From NCBI GenBank assembly GCA_029940375.1, contig JAPYUX010000004.1:106076-170075 (forward strand): 64,000 nt of DNA. Direction: 5' to 3'. Both the position numbers and the translations under genes were made by a program. Below the pieces are notes generated by a model, which saw nothing but the letters and a program-made list of their open reading frames with translations, did no database searches and had not been told where the DNA came from. The stretch is from Dehalococcoidia bacterium (GTDB taxonomy: Bacteria; Chloroflexota; Dehalococcoidia; Lucifugimonadales; Lucifugimonadaceae). Positions 53,601 to 61,837 of the stretch are shown piece after piece; position 1 is the first letter of the stretch; the number at the start of each line of letters is the position of its first letter.

Positions 53601-54288
53601 TGATATTTGAATTTGTTTGGAGACACGTAAGAATTTCGTGGGAACTAGAATCTGTTTGATCAACATAATGATTATCATTTGTTATAACAATTTTCAAATT
53701 ATTATTGTTATGAATTTCAAGTAAATTTTTTATAATCTTTTCCTGGTTTGGAACTCCATCATGTTTCATTATTTCTAAAAAATATCTGTCTTTGAAGACT
53801 TCATTGTACCAGCCCAAAGTATCTGAAATTTTTTTCTTATCTTCGTCTATAATAGCTTTTGACAATTCAGAAGAGGGGCAACCGGATAAAACGATTAAGC
53901 CTTCGTTGTATTGTTCGAGAACCTTTCTGTCTATTCTAGGCTTGTAATAAAACCCGTTAATATTTGAATGAGTAACTAATTTCATTAAATTTTCATATCC
54001 GGTTTCATTTTGTGATAAAAGAGTTATATGATAAGGAGTTTTTTCATTTGGATTTTTAGATAAACTGTCTACTGGTGCAACGTATGCTTCAAGACCAATT
54101 ATTGGTTTTATACCATATTTATTACTTGTCTTGTAAAAATCTATTGCTCCATACATATTTCCATGGTCAGTTATAGCAATGGCTTCCTGGTTATTTTCTT
54201 TAACTTTTTTGACCATCTTATCTAGGTTACTCATTCCATCAAGCAAGCTATATTCTGAATGGTTATGTAAATGAACAAATGAATTCAA
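50698..54288 (-). CDS. dnaE: DNA polymerase III alpha subunit
   Basis: Replicative polymerase catalytic subunit, DnaE type, about 1196 aa. It opens with the PHP domain (FVHLHNHSEYSLLDG). The palm domain holds the catalytic PDIDMDFQDDKR, next to AVRGSAAASLV, a slight variant of the usual GRGSAAGSLV. The finger region includes FGVFQLESTGMKRYVKEL, YRPGPMEHI and FNKAHSVSYAMIAYWTAFFK; an HhH segment and a C-terminal OB fold (VKIIGEVSSFEKRTSRKG) follow. I use TTG 54288, after AAGGAAAGAG, because the protein then begins NSFVHLHNHSEYS like its relatives; a TTG at 54312 is less likely. Confidence 0.96.
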   Translation of the reverse strand: MNSFVHLHNHSEYSLLDGMSNLDKMVKKVKENNQEAIAITDHGNMYGAIDFYKTSNKYGIKPIIGLEAYVAPVDSLSKNPNEKTPYHITLLSQNETGYENLMKLVTHSNINGFYYKPRIDRKVLEQYNEGLIVLSGCPSSELSKAIIDEDKKKISDTLGWYNEVFKDRYFLEIMKHDGVPNQEKIIKNLLEIHNNNNLKIVITNDNHYVDQTDSSSHEILTCLQTNSNINDPKRFKFDANTYHIKSTEEMWEEWKELPSGLITTSEIAEMCNIKINLSKSLLPKFDSPDSISSMEYLRILAFEGMNNKFQNPDRNIKERLEYELNVIEKTNFPDYFLVCWDIFKFVNSKKILSAVRGSAAASLVLYCLEVTQINPLDHSLVFERFLNLERREMPDIDMDFQDDKRNEVMKYCVERYGKDHIAQIITFGTMGAKASVRDVTRALDLPLSLGDKLAGLIPTRVGTKIEDALQIEEFNNFVNSDNDAKRVIKFATKLEGTVRHASTHAAGVVISQNKLTENVPLQNSTSNDLNAPPTTQYAMGPIADVGLLKMDFLGLTNLTILSKTEELIKNKQKIEFDIYKIPLDDNKTFQLLGEADTFGVFQLESTGMKRYVKELKPSNISDIAAMIALYRPGPMEHITKFIESKYGKREIEYPHEILKEILSETYGIIVFQDQVLRIAQAFGGYTLGEADILRKAMGKKIPKVMKAEKDRFIKGAANKNIDKNIAENIFELIEPFAGYAFNKAHSVSYAMIAYWTAFFKANYKIEYFTSLLNSIKSNPEKIADSLKEIRKTEIEILPPNINSSFSEFIIEEKKNKFSIRFGLSALKNIGENSINKIIKERINNGSFESIENFCERMDSSWINKRILESLIKSGSFDELVDRGSLLDSMEKILLQITNHTNLRNSNQSTMFDLFGDEVSTPTTEIFLPEEKTEDKEKILWEKEIIGINFTENPIHKILSNEKHKGYVVSLEQINNLNHGSNVKIIGEVSSFEKRTSRKGSNFMIVKLELIDGSTEVIVWENNMLPKYEINLWINGALIMVEGKLNIRNGVFSTWFNNGIPYSDFSMTNDTNNINSKEKNIAKIQAHTPKITQDDYKEKKINELTDITEIPNDNNNLFSEMVITINENLPAQQSNFILDDIVRILLDNKGSVPVKLIVQNDRDKIKLDLPFASVSISETLTNKLSQIIGSKNIAYKN

Positions 54289-54389
54289 TGAAAACTCTTT
54301 CCTTATAAACAAAAAACGATTTTTTTTGGGTTATATAGAGAATAGATTGCTATCAAAAAATATTCATTATTTTTTTTACTTTTTTTTAT

Positions 54390-55652
54390 CTATTTATTAA
54401 CTTTTTTTAACGTAAGAACTAGTGGTACAGCCAAAATCATCATTAAAGAAAGTATGTAAAATGCATATTCATAATGACCAGTAAAATCTTTTGTCAATCC
54501 AATTAACAAAGGTGCAAATGTTCCAAATATTGCACCTACAGAATTTAATATTCCAACTACGGAACCAAAATTTTTACGACCAAAATAATCAGCTGCTAAA
54601 GTTAGCCTTAGGGGGACTGAAGAACCAAAACCTAAACCAAAGAAAACTATAAATAAAACGATCCCTAATGATTGTGGAAGAAAAGAATAATTATTTTGAC
54701 TACCGATTATACTGATACCAATTATTCCTAAAGACAATAAAGTAAAAGAAATTGATAAAAGGATTTTTCTATCGAACTTATCGGTTATAAATCCTATAGT
54801 TACCCTTCCAGCAATATCACCCCACCACGAAAAACCTATAATTAATGCTGCGAAGGTAGTAGTAAGTCCAAATTCTTTAAAAGCCGTAAAATGGAATAAA
54901 TTGCTAGTAAATACTGCTTGGCTAAGACCTGTTGCAAACGCTAATTGCCAAAAATTTCTATTCCTTAAAACTTCCTTCACCTCCATACCTGATTCTCTTT
55001 GGTCTTTGGCAAGGATAGCCATTTCTTTCGAGGTGGGTTTTTCTCCATCAGGATATTGACCATAATCTTCAGGATTCGATCTCAATACTAATGAAGTGGG
55101 GAATCCAATAATCCAAAATCCTACTCCTATACATAAAAGCATATCTCTCCATCCAAAAGTATCTATTCCTAATACTATTAATGGGATTGTTATACCTCCT
55201 AAACCGGCACCTAACATTAAAATAGAGAGCGCCTTCCCTCTATTTTTTTGAAACCAATTACCAACAACTGCTACAAAAATTATAAAAGTACCAAATGACA
55301 TCCCGAAAGTTAATACTATTATTGAACCATAAAATTCCCAAAGGCTATTCATTCTACTCATCCATATGAATGAACCTCCGGTTAGGAATATACCAAAAGC
55401 CATAACTTTTTTGGGGCCAAACTTTTTTATTACGGTTCCTACAAAAGGCGATATTAATCCACTTTCAGATCTTTGCACTGAAAGAGCTGCTCCTGTAGCT
55501 GCACTACTCCATCCAAATGTTGAAAGTATTGCATCAAAAAAAGGTGGGAACCCTCGCCAAAAAACTGCAGATGAATACCATTGAACAATTCCTGAAGATA
55601 TAACAATCCACCATCCGTAGAAAATTTTGGTTTCTTTTTTTTTATAGGGCAA
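54390..55652 (-). CDS. MFS transporter (oxalate/formate antiporter-like group)
   Basis: A 12-helix major facilitator, 420 aa. The N-terminal FYGWWIVISSGIVQW and the FPPFFDAILSTFGWS stretch are typical of the OFA/monocarboxylate-type MFS group. An A-like loop motif is visible in GTVIKKFGPKKVMAFG and its second-half counterpart in GFITDKFDRKILLS. The substrate is probably a small organic acid, by family only. The start is TTG 55652, overlapping fabI by 11 nt; no in-frame ATG exists near it. Confidence 0.88.
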   Translation of the reverse strand: MPYKKKETKIFYGWWIVISSGIVQWYSSAVFWRGFPPFFDAILSTFGWSSAATGAALSVQRSESGLISPFVGTVIKKFGPKKVMAFGIFLTGGSFIWMSRMNSLWEFYGSIIVLTFGMSFGTFIIFVAVVGNWFQKNRGKALSILMLGAGLGGITIPLIVLGIDTFGWRDMLLCIGVGFWIIGFPTSLVLRSNPEDYGQYPDGEKPTSKEMAILAKDQRESGMEVKEVLRNRNFWQLAFATGLSQAVFTSNLFHFTAFKEFGLTTTFAALIIGFSWWGDIAGRVTIGFITDKFDRKILLSISFTLLSLGIIGISIIGSQNNYSFLPQSLGIVLFIVFFGLGFGSSVPLRLTLAADYFGRKNFGSVVGILNSVGAIFGTFAPLLIGLTKDFTGHYEYAFYILSLMMILAVPLVLTLKKVNK

Positions 55653-56418
55653 TTATTCCATAACCCCCATCGACGGGAATGATACTACCAGTTATTCCTG
55701 TAGATAAATCACTAACCAAAAACAAAGCTGTGTTTGCTACTTCTTCGTGAGTTATAGGTCTTTTAATAGGAGATCTTTGTTCATGAGCTTTTCTCATTTC
55801 TGTAAATCCAGGGATGCTTCTTGCAGATAAAGAAGGCAAAGGTCCTGCTGAAATAGAATTAAATCTGATTTTTCTTGGGCCATATTCTGCAGACAATTGT
55901 CTATTTATATTTTCTAGGGCAGCTTTAGCTATGCCCATCACATTATATCCAGGATAAACTCTATTTGATGCATCGAAAGTCATTGATATAACCGATCCTC
56001 CGGTCTGGGAGAAATATTTTGAAGCTTGTCTAGCTATAGTTATCAAGGTGTAAGAACTAGTTTCTAATGCTAATGAAAAACCTTCTTTAGAAAGATTAGA
56101 AAAATCTCCTCCTAAATCTTCTCTATTAGCAAAGGCTATTGAATGAATTATAAAATCTATTTCTCCATGTTTTGATTTAAATTTTTCCATAACATTATGT
56201 ACATCTGATTCATTATTTGCATCACATTTCAACAATAAATTATCTCTATCTTTTAGCAACGAATTTATATTTTTTAAAAGCCTGTCATCTAAATAAGTGA
56301 AAGCTAATTCTGCTCCTGCTTCCATTAATTTTTCTGAAATAGCCCATGCAATAGATCTTTGATTGGCTACACCAAAAATGATTCCCTTTTTATTACTTAA
56401 ATCGATGTTTATACTCAT
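55642..56418 (-). CDS. fabI: Enoyl-[acyl-carrier-protein] reductase (NADH)
   Basis: Last reduction of the type II fatty-acid elongation cycle. The 258-aa SDR protein has GVANQRSIAWAISEKL at the NADH site, HSIAFANREDLGG, and the catalytic pair Tyr158 and Lys165 in GYNVMGIAKAALE, then ISAGPLPSLSARSIPGF and the C-terminal GSIIPVDGGYGI. GGAG lies upstream of ATG 56418. It follows the epimerase gene by 11 nt and overlaps the MFS gene. Confidence 0.95.
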   Translation of the reverse strand: MSINIDLSNKKGIIFGVANQRSIAWAISEKLMEAGAELAFTYLDDRLLKNINSLLKDRDNLLLKCDANNESDVHNVMEKFKSKHGEIDFIIHSIAFANREDLGGDFSNLSKEGFSLALETSSYTLITIARQASKYFSQTGGSVISMTFDASNRVYPGYNVMGIAKAALENINRQLSAEYGPRKIRFNSISAGPLPSLSARSIPGFTEMRKAHEQRSPIKRPITHEEVANTALFLVSDLSTGITGSIIPVDGGYGIIAL

Positions 56419-56429
56419 AACTTCTCCTT

Positions 56430-57188
56430 TTATCTATAATTTTCTGCATTTTCTACAGGTTCATAAGAAATTTTATTATATGAATTTTTTATATCCCAAA
56501 ATCTCCATTTATTATTTGAAACACCATAAAATATTTCAAATTCCAAATCATGAATTATACTTTTTTCCACCAACTGTGCTATATCTTTATGAGACAGCCA
56601 GGTTGCATAGTGTCTTATAGAACTTTTTGGTGAATCTATTTTTTGGACAGTTCCTATTCTTAAATTAATTGATTGAATTTTATAGGTTTCATAATAATAT
56701 CTTCCAATAGCTTCTCCAAATGCTTTAGATACTCCGTAAAAAGAATCTGGTCTTACAGGGACATTTTCATCTATTTTCTTTATTTTATTTGGATCTAAAT
56801 CTCTGTATTCACCTCTCACGATTTCCTTGTATGGGCTATCATTTTCAAAAAGTCCAACTGCGTGATTAGAACTTGCAAATATTACTTTTTTTACATTATT
56901 GTTTTTTGCAGCTTCATAAACATTTTTGGTAGATTCTATATTATTATTAAATACTAGCTTCCAATCGGAATCCATTTGCACTGCAGCTCCTAAATGTATG
57001 ATGATATTGGCGTCTTTAGAAGATTCTAAAACATCTTGATATTTATTCATATTTCCTATGAATATATTGTGATCTTTGTTTTTTGGTTTATTAATATCCA
57101 GATTATGAACTTCATAATTTACCATTAAATGGTTATTTAAAATGGTTCCTATTAATCCTGATCCTCCTGTAATTAATATTTTTTTCAT
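56430..57188 (-). CDS. NAD-dependent epimerase/dehydratase, uronate dehydrogenase-like
   Basis: Extended SDR enzyme of 252 aa: ILITGGSGLIGTILNNHL for NAD binding, HLGAAVQMDSDW, SSNHAVGLF, and the catalytic YGVSK in RPDSFYGVSKAFGE. The HYATWLSHKDIAQLVEKSI and NLRIGTVQK stretches resemble uronate dehydrogenases, which oxidise hexuronates to lactones. Enzyme activity is inferred. Divergent from the sarcosine-oxidase-like gene; part of a group of small-molecule oxidoreductases at 56-62 kb. Confidence 0.82.
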   Translation of the reverse strand: MKKILITGGSGLIGTILNNHLMVNYEVHNLDINKPKNKDHNIFIGNMNKYQDVLESSKDANIIIHLGAAVQMDSDWKLVFNNNIESTKNVYEAAKNNNVKKVIFASSNHAVGLFENDSPYKEIVRGEYRDLDPNKIKKIDENVPVRPDSFYGVSKAFGEAIGRYYYETYKIQSINLRIGTVQKIDSPKSSIRHYATWLSHKDIAQLVEKSIIHDLEFEIFYGVSNNKWRFWDIKNSYNKISYEPVENAENYR

Positions 57189-57250
57189 GTATATTCCTTA
57201 ACTAATGATTAAGTAATAGAAATTAATGTATTCGTTTTTTATATTTTTTT

Positions 57251-58381
57251 ATGAATAATACTTCAGATGTAATTATAATTGGTTTAGGAGCAATGGGTAG
57301 TGCTACATCAATGTTCCTTTCACAAAATGGTATCAAAGTTATTGGTTTTGACAGTTATTTACCTCCACATGAATTTGGTTCATCATTGGGTCATACAAGG
57401 GTAATTAGAGAAGCTTATCATGAAGGAACCTCGTATGTTCCAATTGTACAAAGAGCATATGAAATTTGGTTTGAAATGAATGACAATTCTAAGATTCCTA
57501 TTATCGAAACTTATGGTGGATTACTTATTGGGCCTAAAACTGGCAATATTGAAAATGCCATTAAATCAGCTAAAAAATACGATATTCCCATAAAAAAAAT
57601 GACTACTGGTGAAATATCACAAAACTTTTCCGTTTTAAATCCACCAAATGACTACATTGGTTTATTTGAAAGTCGCAGTGGAGCAGTATTTGTTGAGAAT
57701 TCCATAAATCACATGTTAAATACTGCATTAAAAAAAGGTTCTATTCACAAATACAATGAGAAGGTAATCCGATGGAGTAAAAAATCTAATTATTATTTGG
57801 TTGAGACTAATTTAGGTAATTATAAAGCTGAAAAATTAGTTTTTTCTTCAGGAGCCTGGATAACGAAACTTCTTCCTACTTTAAAATTGCCTATAAAAAT
57901 TGAAAGACAAGTTTTATTTTGGTTTTCTCCAAAGAAAAATCCCGACAAATTTAAATCAATAAATATGCCAAATACGGGTTGGGATTTAAACAATGGATTG
58001 AATTTTTATGCGATGCCTAATATAGAAAATCGCGGTTTCAAAGTAGCAATGCATCATAATGGTGATTTTGTTGATCCTGATACTTTAATTAGAAAATCCA
58101 ATGATTCAGACCTCAAAATTGTAAGAGATTTTTTGGAACAACACATACCTGATGGTAACGGTGATCTAATCGATTCTAAAGTTTGTATGTACACTGATAC
58201 CCCAGATCAAGATTTTTTAATTGATTCCCATCCAGATGATGAAAATATCATTATCTGTTCTCCGTGTTCTGGGCATGGCTTTAAATTCACCCCAGCAATA
58301 GGTGAAATTTGTTCTTCTTTAATAATTAATAACTCTACCAATTTTGACCTTGATGAATTTTCTCTTCAAAGATTTTTTTAA
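57251..58381 (+). CDS. FAD-dependent amine oxidase, monomeric sarcosine/N-methyltryptophan oxidase-like
   Basis: Flavoprotein of the MSOX/SolA group that oxidises N-methyl amino acids, 376 aa. FAD-binding motif DVIIIGLGAMGSATSMFLSQ, then GSSLGHTRVIREAYHEG typical of this group. Cys312 in KVCMYTDTPDQDFLID matches the Cys that binds FAD covalently in MSOX, and the C-terminal SGHGFKFTPAIGEI is intact. It fits breakdown of methylated amines such as sarcosine. First of three plus-strand genes. Confidence 0.9.
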   Translation: MNNTSDVIIIGLGAMGSATSMFLSQNGIKVIGFDSYLPPHEFGSSLGHTRVIREAYHEGTSYVPIVQRAYEIWFEMNDNSKIPIIETYGGLLIGPKTGNIENAIKSAKKYDIPIKKMTTGEISQNFSVLNPPNDYIGLFESRSGAVFVENSINHMLNTALKKGSIHKYNEKVIRWSKKSNYYLVETNLGNYKAEKLVFSSGAWITKLLPTLKLPIKIERQVLFWFSPKKNPDKFKSINMPNTGWDLNNGLNFYAMPNIENRGFKVAMHHNGDFVDPDTLIRKSNDSDLKIVRDFLEQHIPDGNGDLIDSKVCMYTDTPDQDFLIDSHPDDENIIICSPCSGHGFKFTPAIGEICSSLIINNSTNFDLDEFSLQRFF

Positions 58382-58404
58382 TTTTATTAGAAAGGTTCTT
58401 ATAA

Positions 58405-59445
58405 ATGTATAGCAAAAAAAGAATTGGAATCATGGGGGCAGGTGGAATAGGAGGTGTTGTAGGTGGATTATTATCTAGAGCAGGACACGATGTTACACTA
58501 ATTGATACTTGGACTGAACACATCTCTCAAATAAAAAATTTTGGATTATTGGTTTCTACTTCTGAATCTCTTTATAAATGTAAACCAGAAGCTATCAATT
58601 TAAACGAATTACAGCAAATTAAGGAAAAATTTGATTTGGTTATTATTTCAGTTAAGTCTTATGATACTGATTGGGCAACTATAGCAATAAAGAAATATGT
58701 AAAAGATGAAGGATTCTATATAGATTTTCAAAATGGTATAAATGATCCTACAGTAGCCAAAATTGTTGGTGAAGATAAAACTTTAGGCTGTATAATAACC
58801 ATTTCTGCAGCAATTTACGAACCGGGAATAGTTATGCGAACCGACAATAGAAAAGATGTTTGTTTTAAAGTTGGAGAATTTAACGGTTCTAAATCTGAAA
58901 GATTAATAGAATTTGTTCAAATAATGCAATCAGTTGGTAAGTCAGATTTCACATTAGATTTACTTGGAGAAAGATGGTCCAAACTAATGATTAATTGTAT
59001 GGCTAATCCTTTAGCAGGTCTTACGGGTTGGGGGACTTCTAAGGTTAGAACTGAACCTATAACTCAAAATATTGCTATTCAGATAGCTGCAGAGGTGGTA
59101 AAAGTTGCTAAATCTTCAGGATTTAAAATGGGTAAAATAATGGGTATGGAACCGGAAGATTTTATAGATGGAGCAAAAGGGAAAAAATTAGAAGAAATCA
59201 AGTCTCAATTTTTGGAAGCTGCTAATCTTGCTGGTTCTTTAAGTAGGCCCTCTTTTGGTCAAGATGTATTAAAAAAGCGCAGAACAGAAATTGATTATTT
59301 GACGGGATATGTTTCAAAAATTGGTAAGGAAAATATGATTCCCACTCCATTTTGTAACAAAATTACTGACATAGTAAACAATTTAGGAATAGGATTTGAT
59401 CCTTCTCCAGATCACTTGAATGATCTAGAAAGAATGTTGAGTTAA
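58405..59445 (+). CDS. 2-dehydropantoate 2-reductase family protein (PanE/ApbA)
   Basis: NADPH-dependent ketoacid reductase family, 346 aa. The N-terminal Rossmann motif is GIMGAGGIGGVVGGLLSRAGHDVTLID, followed by VIISVKSYDT with the conserved Lys, and DFQNGINDP. The helical C-terminal domain has KLMINCMANPLAGLTGWG with the catalytic Lys, and SFGQDVLKKRRTEIDYLTGYV. True PanE is usually about 300 aa; this longer version in a catabolic setting may act on another ketoacid. AAAGG precedes the ATG; it abuts the next gene. Confidence 0.88.
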   Translation: MYSKKRIGIMGAGGIGGVVGGLLSRAGHDVTLIDTWTEHISQIKNFGLLVSTSESLYKCKPEAINLNELQQIKEKFDLVIISVKSYDTDWATIAIKKYVKDEGFYIDFQNGINDPTVAKIVGEDKTLGCIITISAAIYEPGIVMRTDNRKDVCFKVGEFNGSKSERLIEFVQIMQSVGKSDFTLDLLGERWSKLMINCMANPLAGLTGWGTSKVRTEPITQNIAIQIAAEVVKVAKSSGFKMGKIMGMEPEDFIDGAKGKKLEEIKSQFLEAANLAGSLSRPSFGQDVLKKRRTEIDYLTGYVSKIGKENMIPTPFCNKITDIVNNLGIGFDPSPDHLNDLERMLS

Positions 59446-60693
59446 ATGTCTAATAAATTTGCTTTAATTGGATGTGGAGGGATGGGTTTTCGACATTTAT
59501 TAGGGTACATTGAATATCTAAAATATGATAATGAATTAGACTTAGTTGCATTAGTTGATAATAATGACGCTTCAGCCTTATATTTAGCTGATCATCTATT
59601 TAAGAACACTAAAAAAAAAGTTGATAGATTTAATAGTTTGAATGATCTTTTCAATTCTAATGTTTCTCTTGATTCTGTTGACATAGCCACTACTAATGAA
59701 TCACATCATTCTATTGGTATTTTATCAATGAAAAAAAATTTGGATGTTATGTGTGAAAAACCAATTTCATTGTCTCTTTCTTATGCTAATGAATTGTTAG
59801 AAATTCAAAAACAAACTAAAAAGCATTTTGCTCTTTTTGAAAATTTTAGAAGAGATCCAATAAACAGATTTACAAAATTTGTGATCGACTCTGATGAGTT
59901 TGGAGATCCAATTGTTGTAACTGATTATGAATCTTCTTTTTCACAGGGAAAAGTTATGCATGGAACAGGGTGGAGGACTAAAAAAGAAAAAGGTGGAGGA
60001 GTAGTTTTGGATGCAGGGATTCACAATGCAGATCTATTATTATATTTTTTAGGTCCTGTTCAATCAGTAAGTGGGATTTCAAAAATATTAATTCCCGAAC
60101 GTGATTTATTAACTATGCAACAAACTAATCATAATTTACAAGAATTTTATAGTCATAGAATTGAAGATTACGATTCTACAAAAAAATTAACGCAAAATGC
60201 GATAGATACTATAATTTCAAGCTTGAAATTTAAATCTGGAACTATCGGATCTGTTTTGATTTCTGATGCAATTCCGAATTTATTTATAAATGAGTCATGG
60301 ATCCATGGTACAAAAATGAGTCTTAAAAGATCGATTTCAAGATCAGGTAACCCAATTTTACTTAAAGAAGGGAACAAAAATATTTCGGGTAACTCTTTAT
60401 TGAAAAAATTCCCTTCTTTTAAACTTGATGATGATACAAAAACAATTTTTGGTGAATTTATTGATGGTGGGTTTAATTATGACTTTCCTGAATATGATAG
60501 AAAAATTATTGCGATAGAATATTTGGATTTCATAAAGTCTAAATTAAATTCTAAAAAACCAGAAGTTGGAATTGTTGAAGGAATCAAATCTCTATCTTTA
60601 GCTTATGCTTTTATCGAAGCTGGATTTAGAAAAGAGGAAATAAATTTGGATGAATTTTCTAAATCTCTGAGTTTGAAATATTTTGATATTTAG
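59446..60693 (+). CDS. Gfo/Idh/MocA-family oxidoreductase
   Basis: NAD(P)-dependent sugar or cyclitol dehydrogenase family, 415 aa. The Rossmann motif is FALIGCGGMGFRHLLGYIEY, the catalytic Lys lies in VMCEKPISLSLSYA, and the substrate domain has TGWRTKKEKGGGVVLDAGIHNADLLLYFLG with the Asp/His pair. It starts directly after the stop of the reductase gene (TAA then ATG) and overlaps the alcohol dehydrogenase gene tail to tail by 4 nt. Substrate unknown. Confidence 0.9.
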   Translation: MSNKFALIGCGGMGFRHLLGYIEYLKYDNELDLVALVDNNDASALYLADHLFKNTKKKVDRFNSLNDLFNSNVSLDSVDIATTNESHHSIGILSMKKNLDVMCEKPISLSLSYANELLEIQKQTKKHFALFENFRRDPINRFTKFVIDSDEFGDPIVVTDYESSFSQGKVMHGTGWRTKKEKGGGVVLDAGIHNADLLLYFLGPVQSVSGISKILIPERDLLTMQQTNHNLQEFYSHRIEDYDSTKKLTQNAIDTIISSLKFKSGTIGSVLISDAIPNLFINESWIHGTKMSLKRSISRSGNPILLKEGNKNISGNSLLKKFPSFKLDDDTKTIFGEFIDGGFNYDFPEYDRKIIAIEYLDFIKSKLNSKKPEVGIVEGIKSLSLAYAFIEAGFRKEEINLDEFSKSLSLKYFDI

Positions 60694-61745
60694 TTATCAA
60701 AATTAATAATTGATCTTCCAGATATCCTTCCATTTTGAAGATCATCACAAGCTTCATTTATCTCATCAAGCTTATACTCTTTAGTAATTAATTTATCTAA
60801 AGGAAATTTCCCATCTTCATAAAGTCTCAGATACATTTGGAAATCTTTATCTGGGTAAGTGGCACCTAATGATCCTCTGAATTGTCTTTGATGAAACATA
60901 AAATGTCCTGGATCAAGTGTCATTTCTTTTCCTGGCATTCCTACTAAAACTGCCATACCGCCAATATTTTCAGCTCCTGATCCTCCACCTCTTACACTTG
61001 GCAAAATCTGTTCATTCGTAATCCTTAATCCAATTGTGTCAAATGAGTAATCTGAACCTCCAGATGTTAATTCGTGTATTGCTTCTACAGGATCTTGCTT
61101 TATTGAATTTATTACATGTGTGGCCCCAAAGTTTTTTGCAAATTGTAGTTTTTCATCAGAAATATCTACAGCAATTATTGGATAAGCTTCCAAAATATTA
61201 GCCATTATCAGAGCAGATAACCCAACTCCTCCAACTCCGAATATTGCTACAGAATTTTCTGGACGTACTTTTGCGGTATGTAAAACTGCACCGGCTCCAG
61301 TTAAAACCGCACAGCCAACAATGGATGATTTATACTTATCTGATGTTTTTGGTATTTTAACTACATATCCTGATCTAACAAGTACATCTTCTCCCCAAGT
61401 GTATGTAGCTCCACTCAGTGGCGCTTCGTTAAAAGTGACTCCTGTTGCGGGATACGATGCCCTTCCTTTAACTGGCTCTCTGTTAACCCAAGTCACTATG
61501 GCAAGATCTCCTTCTTGTAGATGATTTACATCAGATCCTATAGCAATTACTGTACCAGTACCTTCGTGACCTAATAGAGCTGGAGTTGGAGCTTCAGGAT
61601 TATGCATTTGATGTAATTGACTATGACATATTCCGCTGGAGTGAAGTTTAAGTAATACCTGATCAGGTCTTGGATCAGGTATTTGGACATCTCCAAGGGT
61701 TAGTTTTTTTCCATGCTCTGTATGAATTGCAGCTTTACTATTCAT
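60690..61745 (-). CDS. Zinc-type alcohol dehydrogenase (MDR family) without the structural-zinc cysteines
   Basis: Medium-chain dehydrogenase of 351 aa. Catalytic zinc ligands are Cys40 (SSGICHSQLH), His60-Glu61 (LLGHEGTG) and Cys145 (SIVGCAVLTGAGAV). The coenzyme motif is VAIFGVGGVGLSALI. The loop that normally holds four Cys for structural zinc (about residues 85-120) contains none and instead reads VTWVNREPVKGRA onwards. It probably oxidises a small alcohol or reduces an aldehyde; exact substrate unknown. Confidence 0.88.
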   Translation of the reverse strand: MNSKAAIHTEHGKKLTLGDVQIPDPRPDQVLLKLHSSGICHSQLHQMHNPEAPTPALLGHEGTGTVIAIGSDVNHLQEGDLAIVTWVNREPVKGRASYPATGVTFNEAPLSGATYTWGEDVLVRSGYVVKIPKTSDKYKSSIVGCAVLTGAGAVLHTAKVRPENSVAIFGVGGVGLSALIMANILEAYPIIAVDISDEKLQFAKNFGATHVINSIKQDPVEAIHELTSGGSDYSFDTIGLRITNEQILPSVRGGGSGAENIGGMAVLVGMPGKEMTLDPGHFMFHQRQFRGSLGATYPDKDFQMYLRLYEDGKFPLDKLITKEYKLDEINEACDDLQNGRISGRSIINFDN

Positions 61746-61837
61746 AAATTGTTTTTATTACTTAAGATGTTATTAATTTACAATGATTACAAATAATATT
61801 CTATTTTGAAACCCCGTTAACTTGATAAAATAAATTT

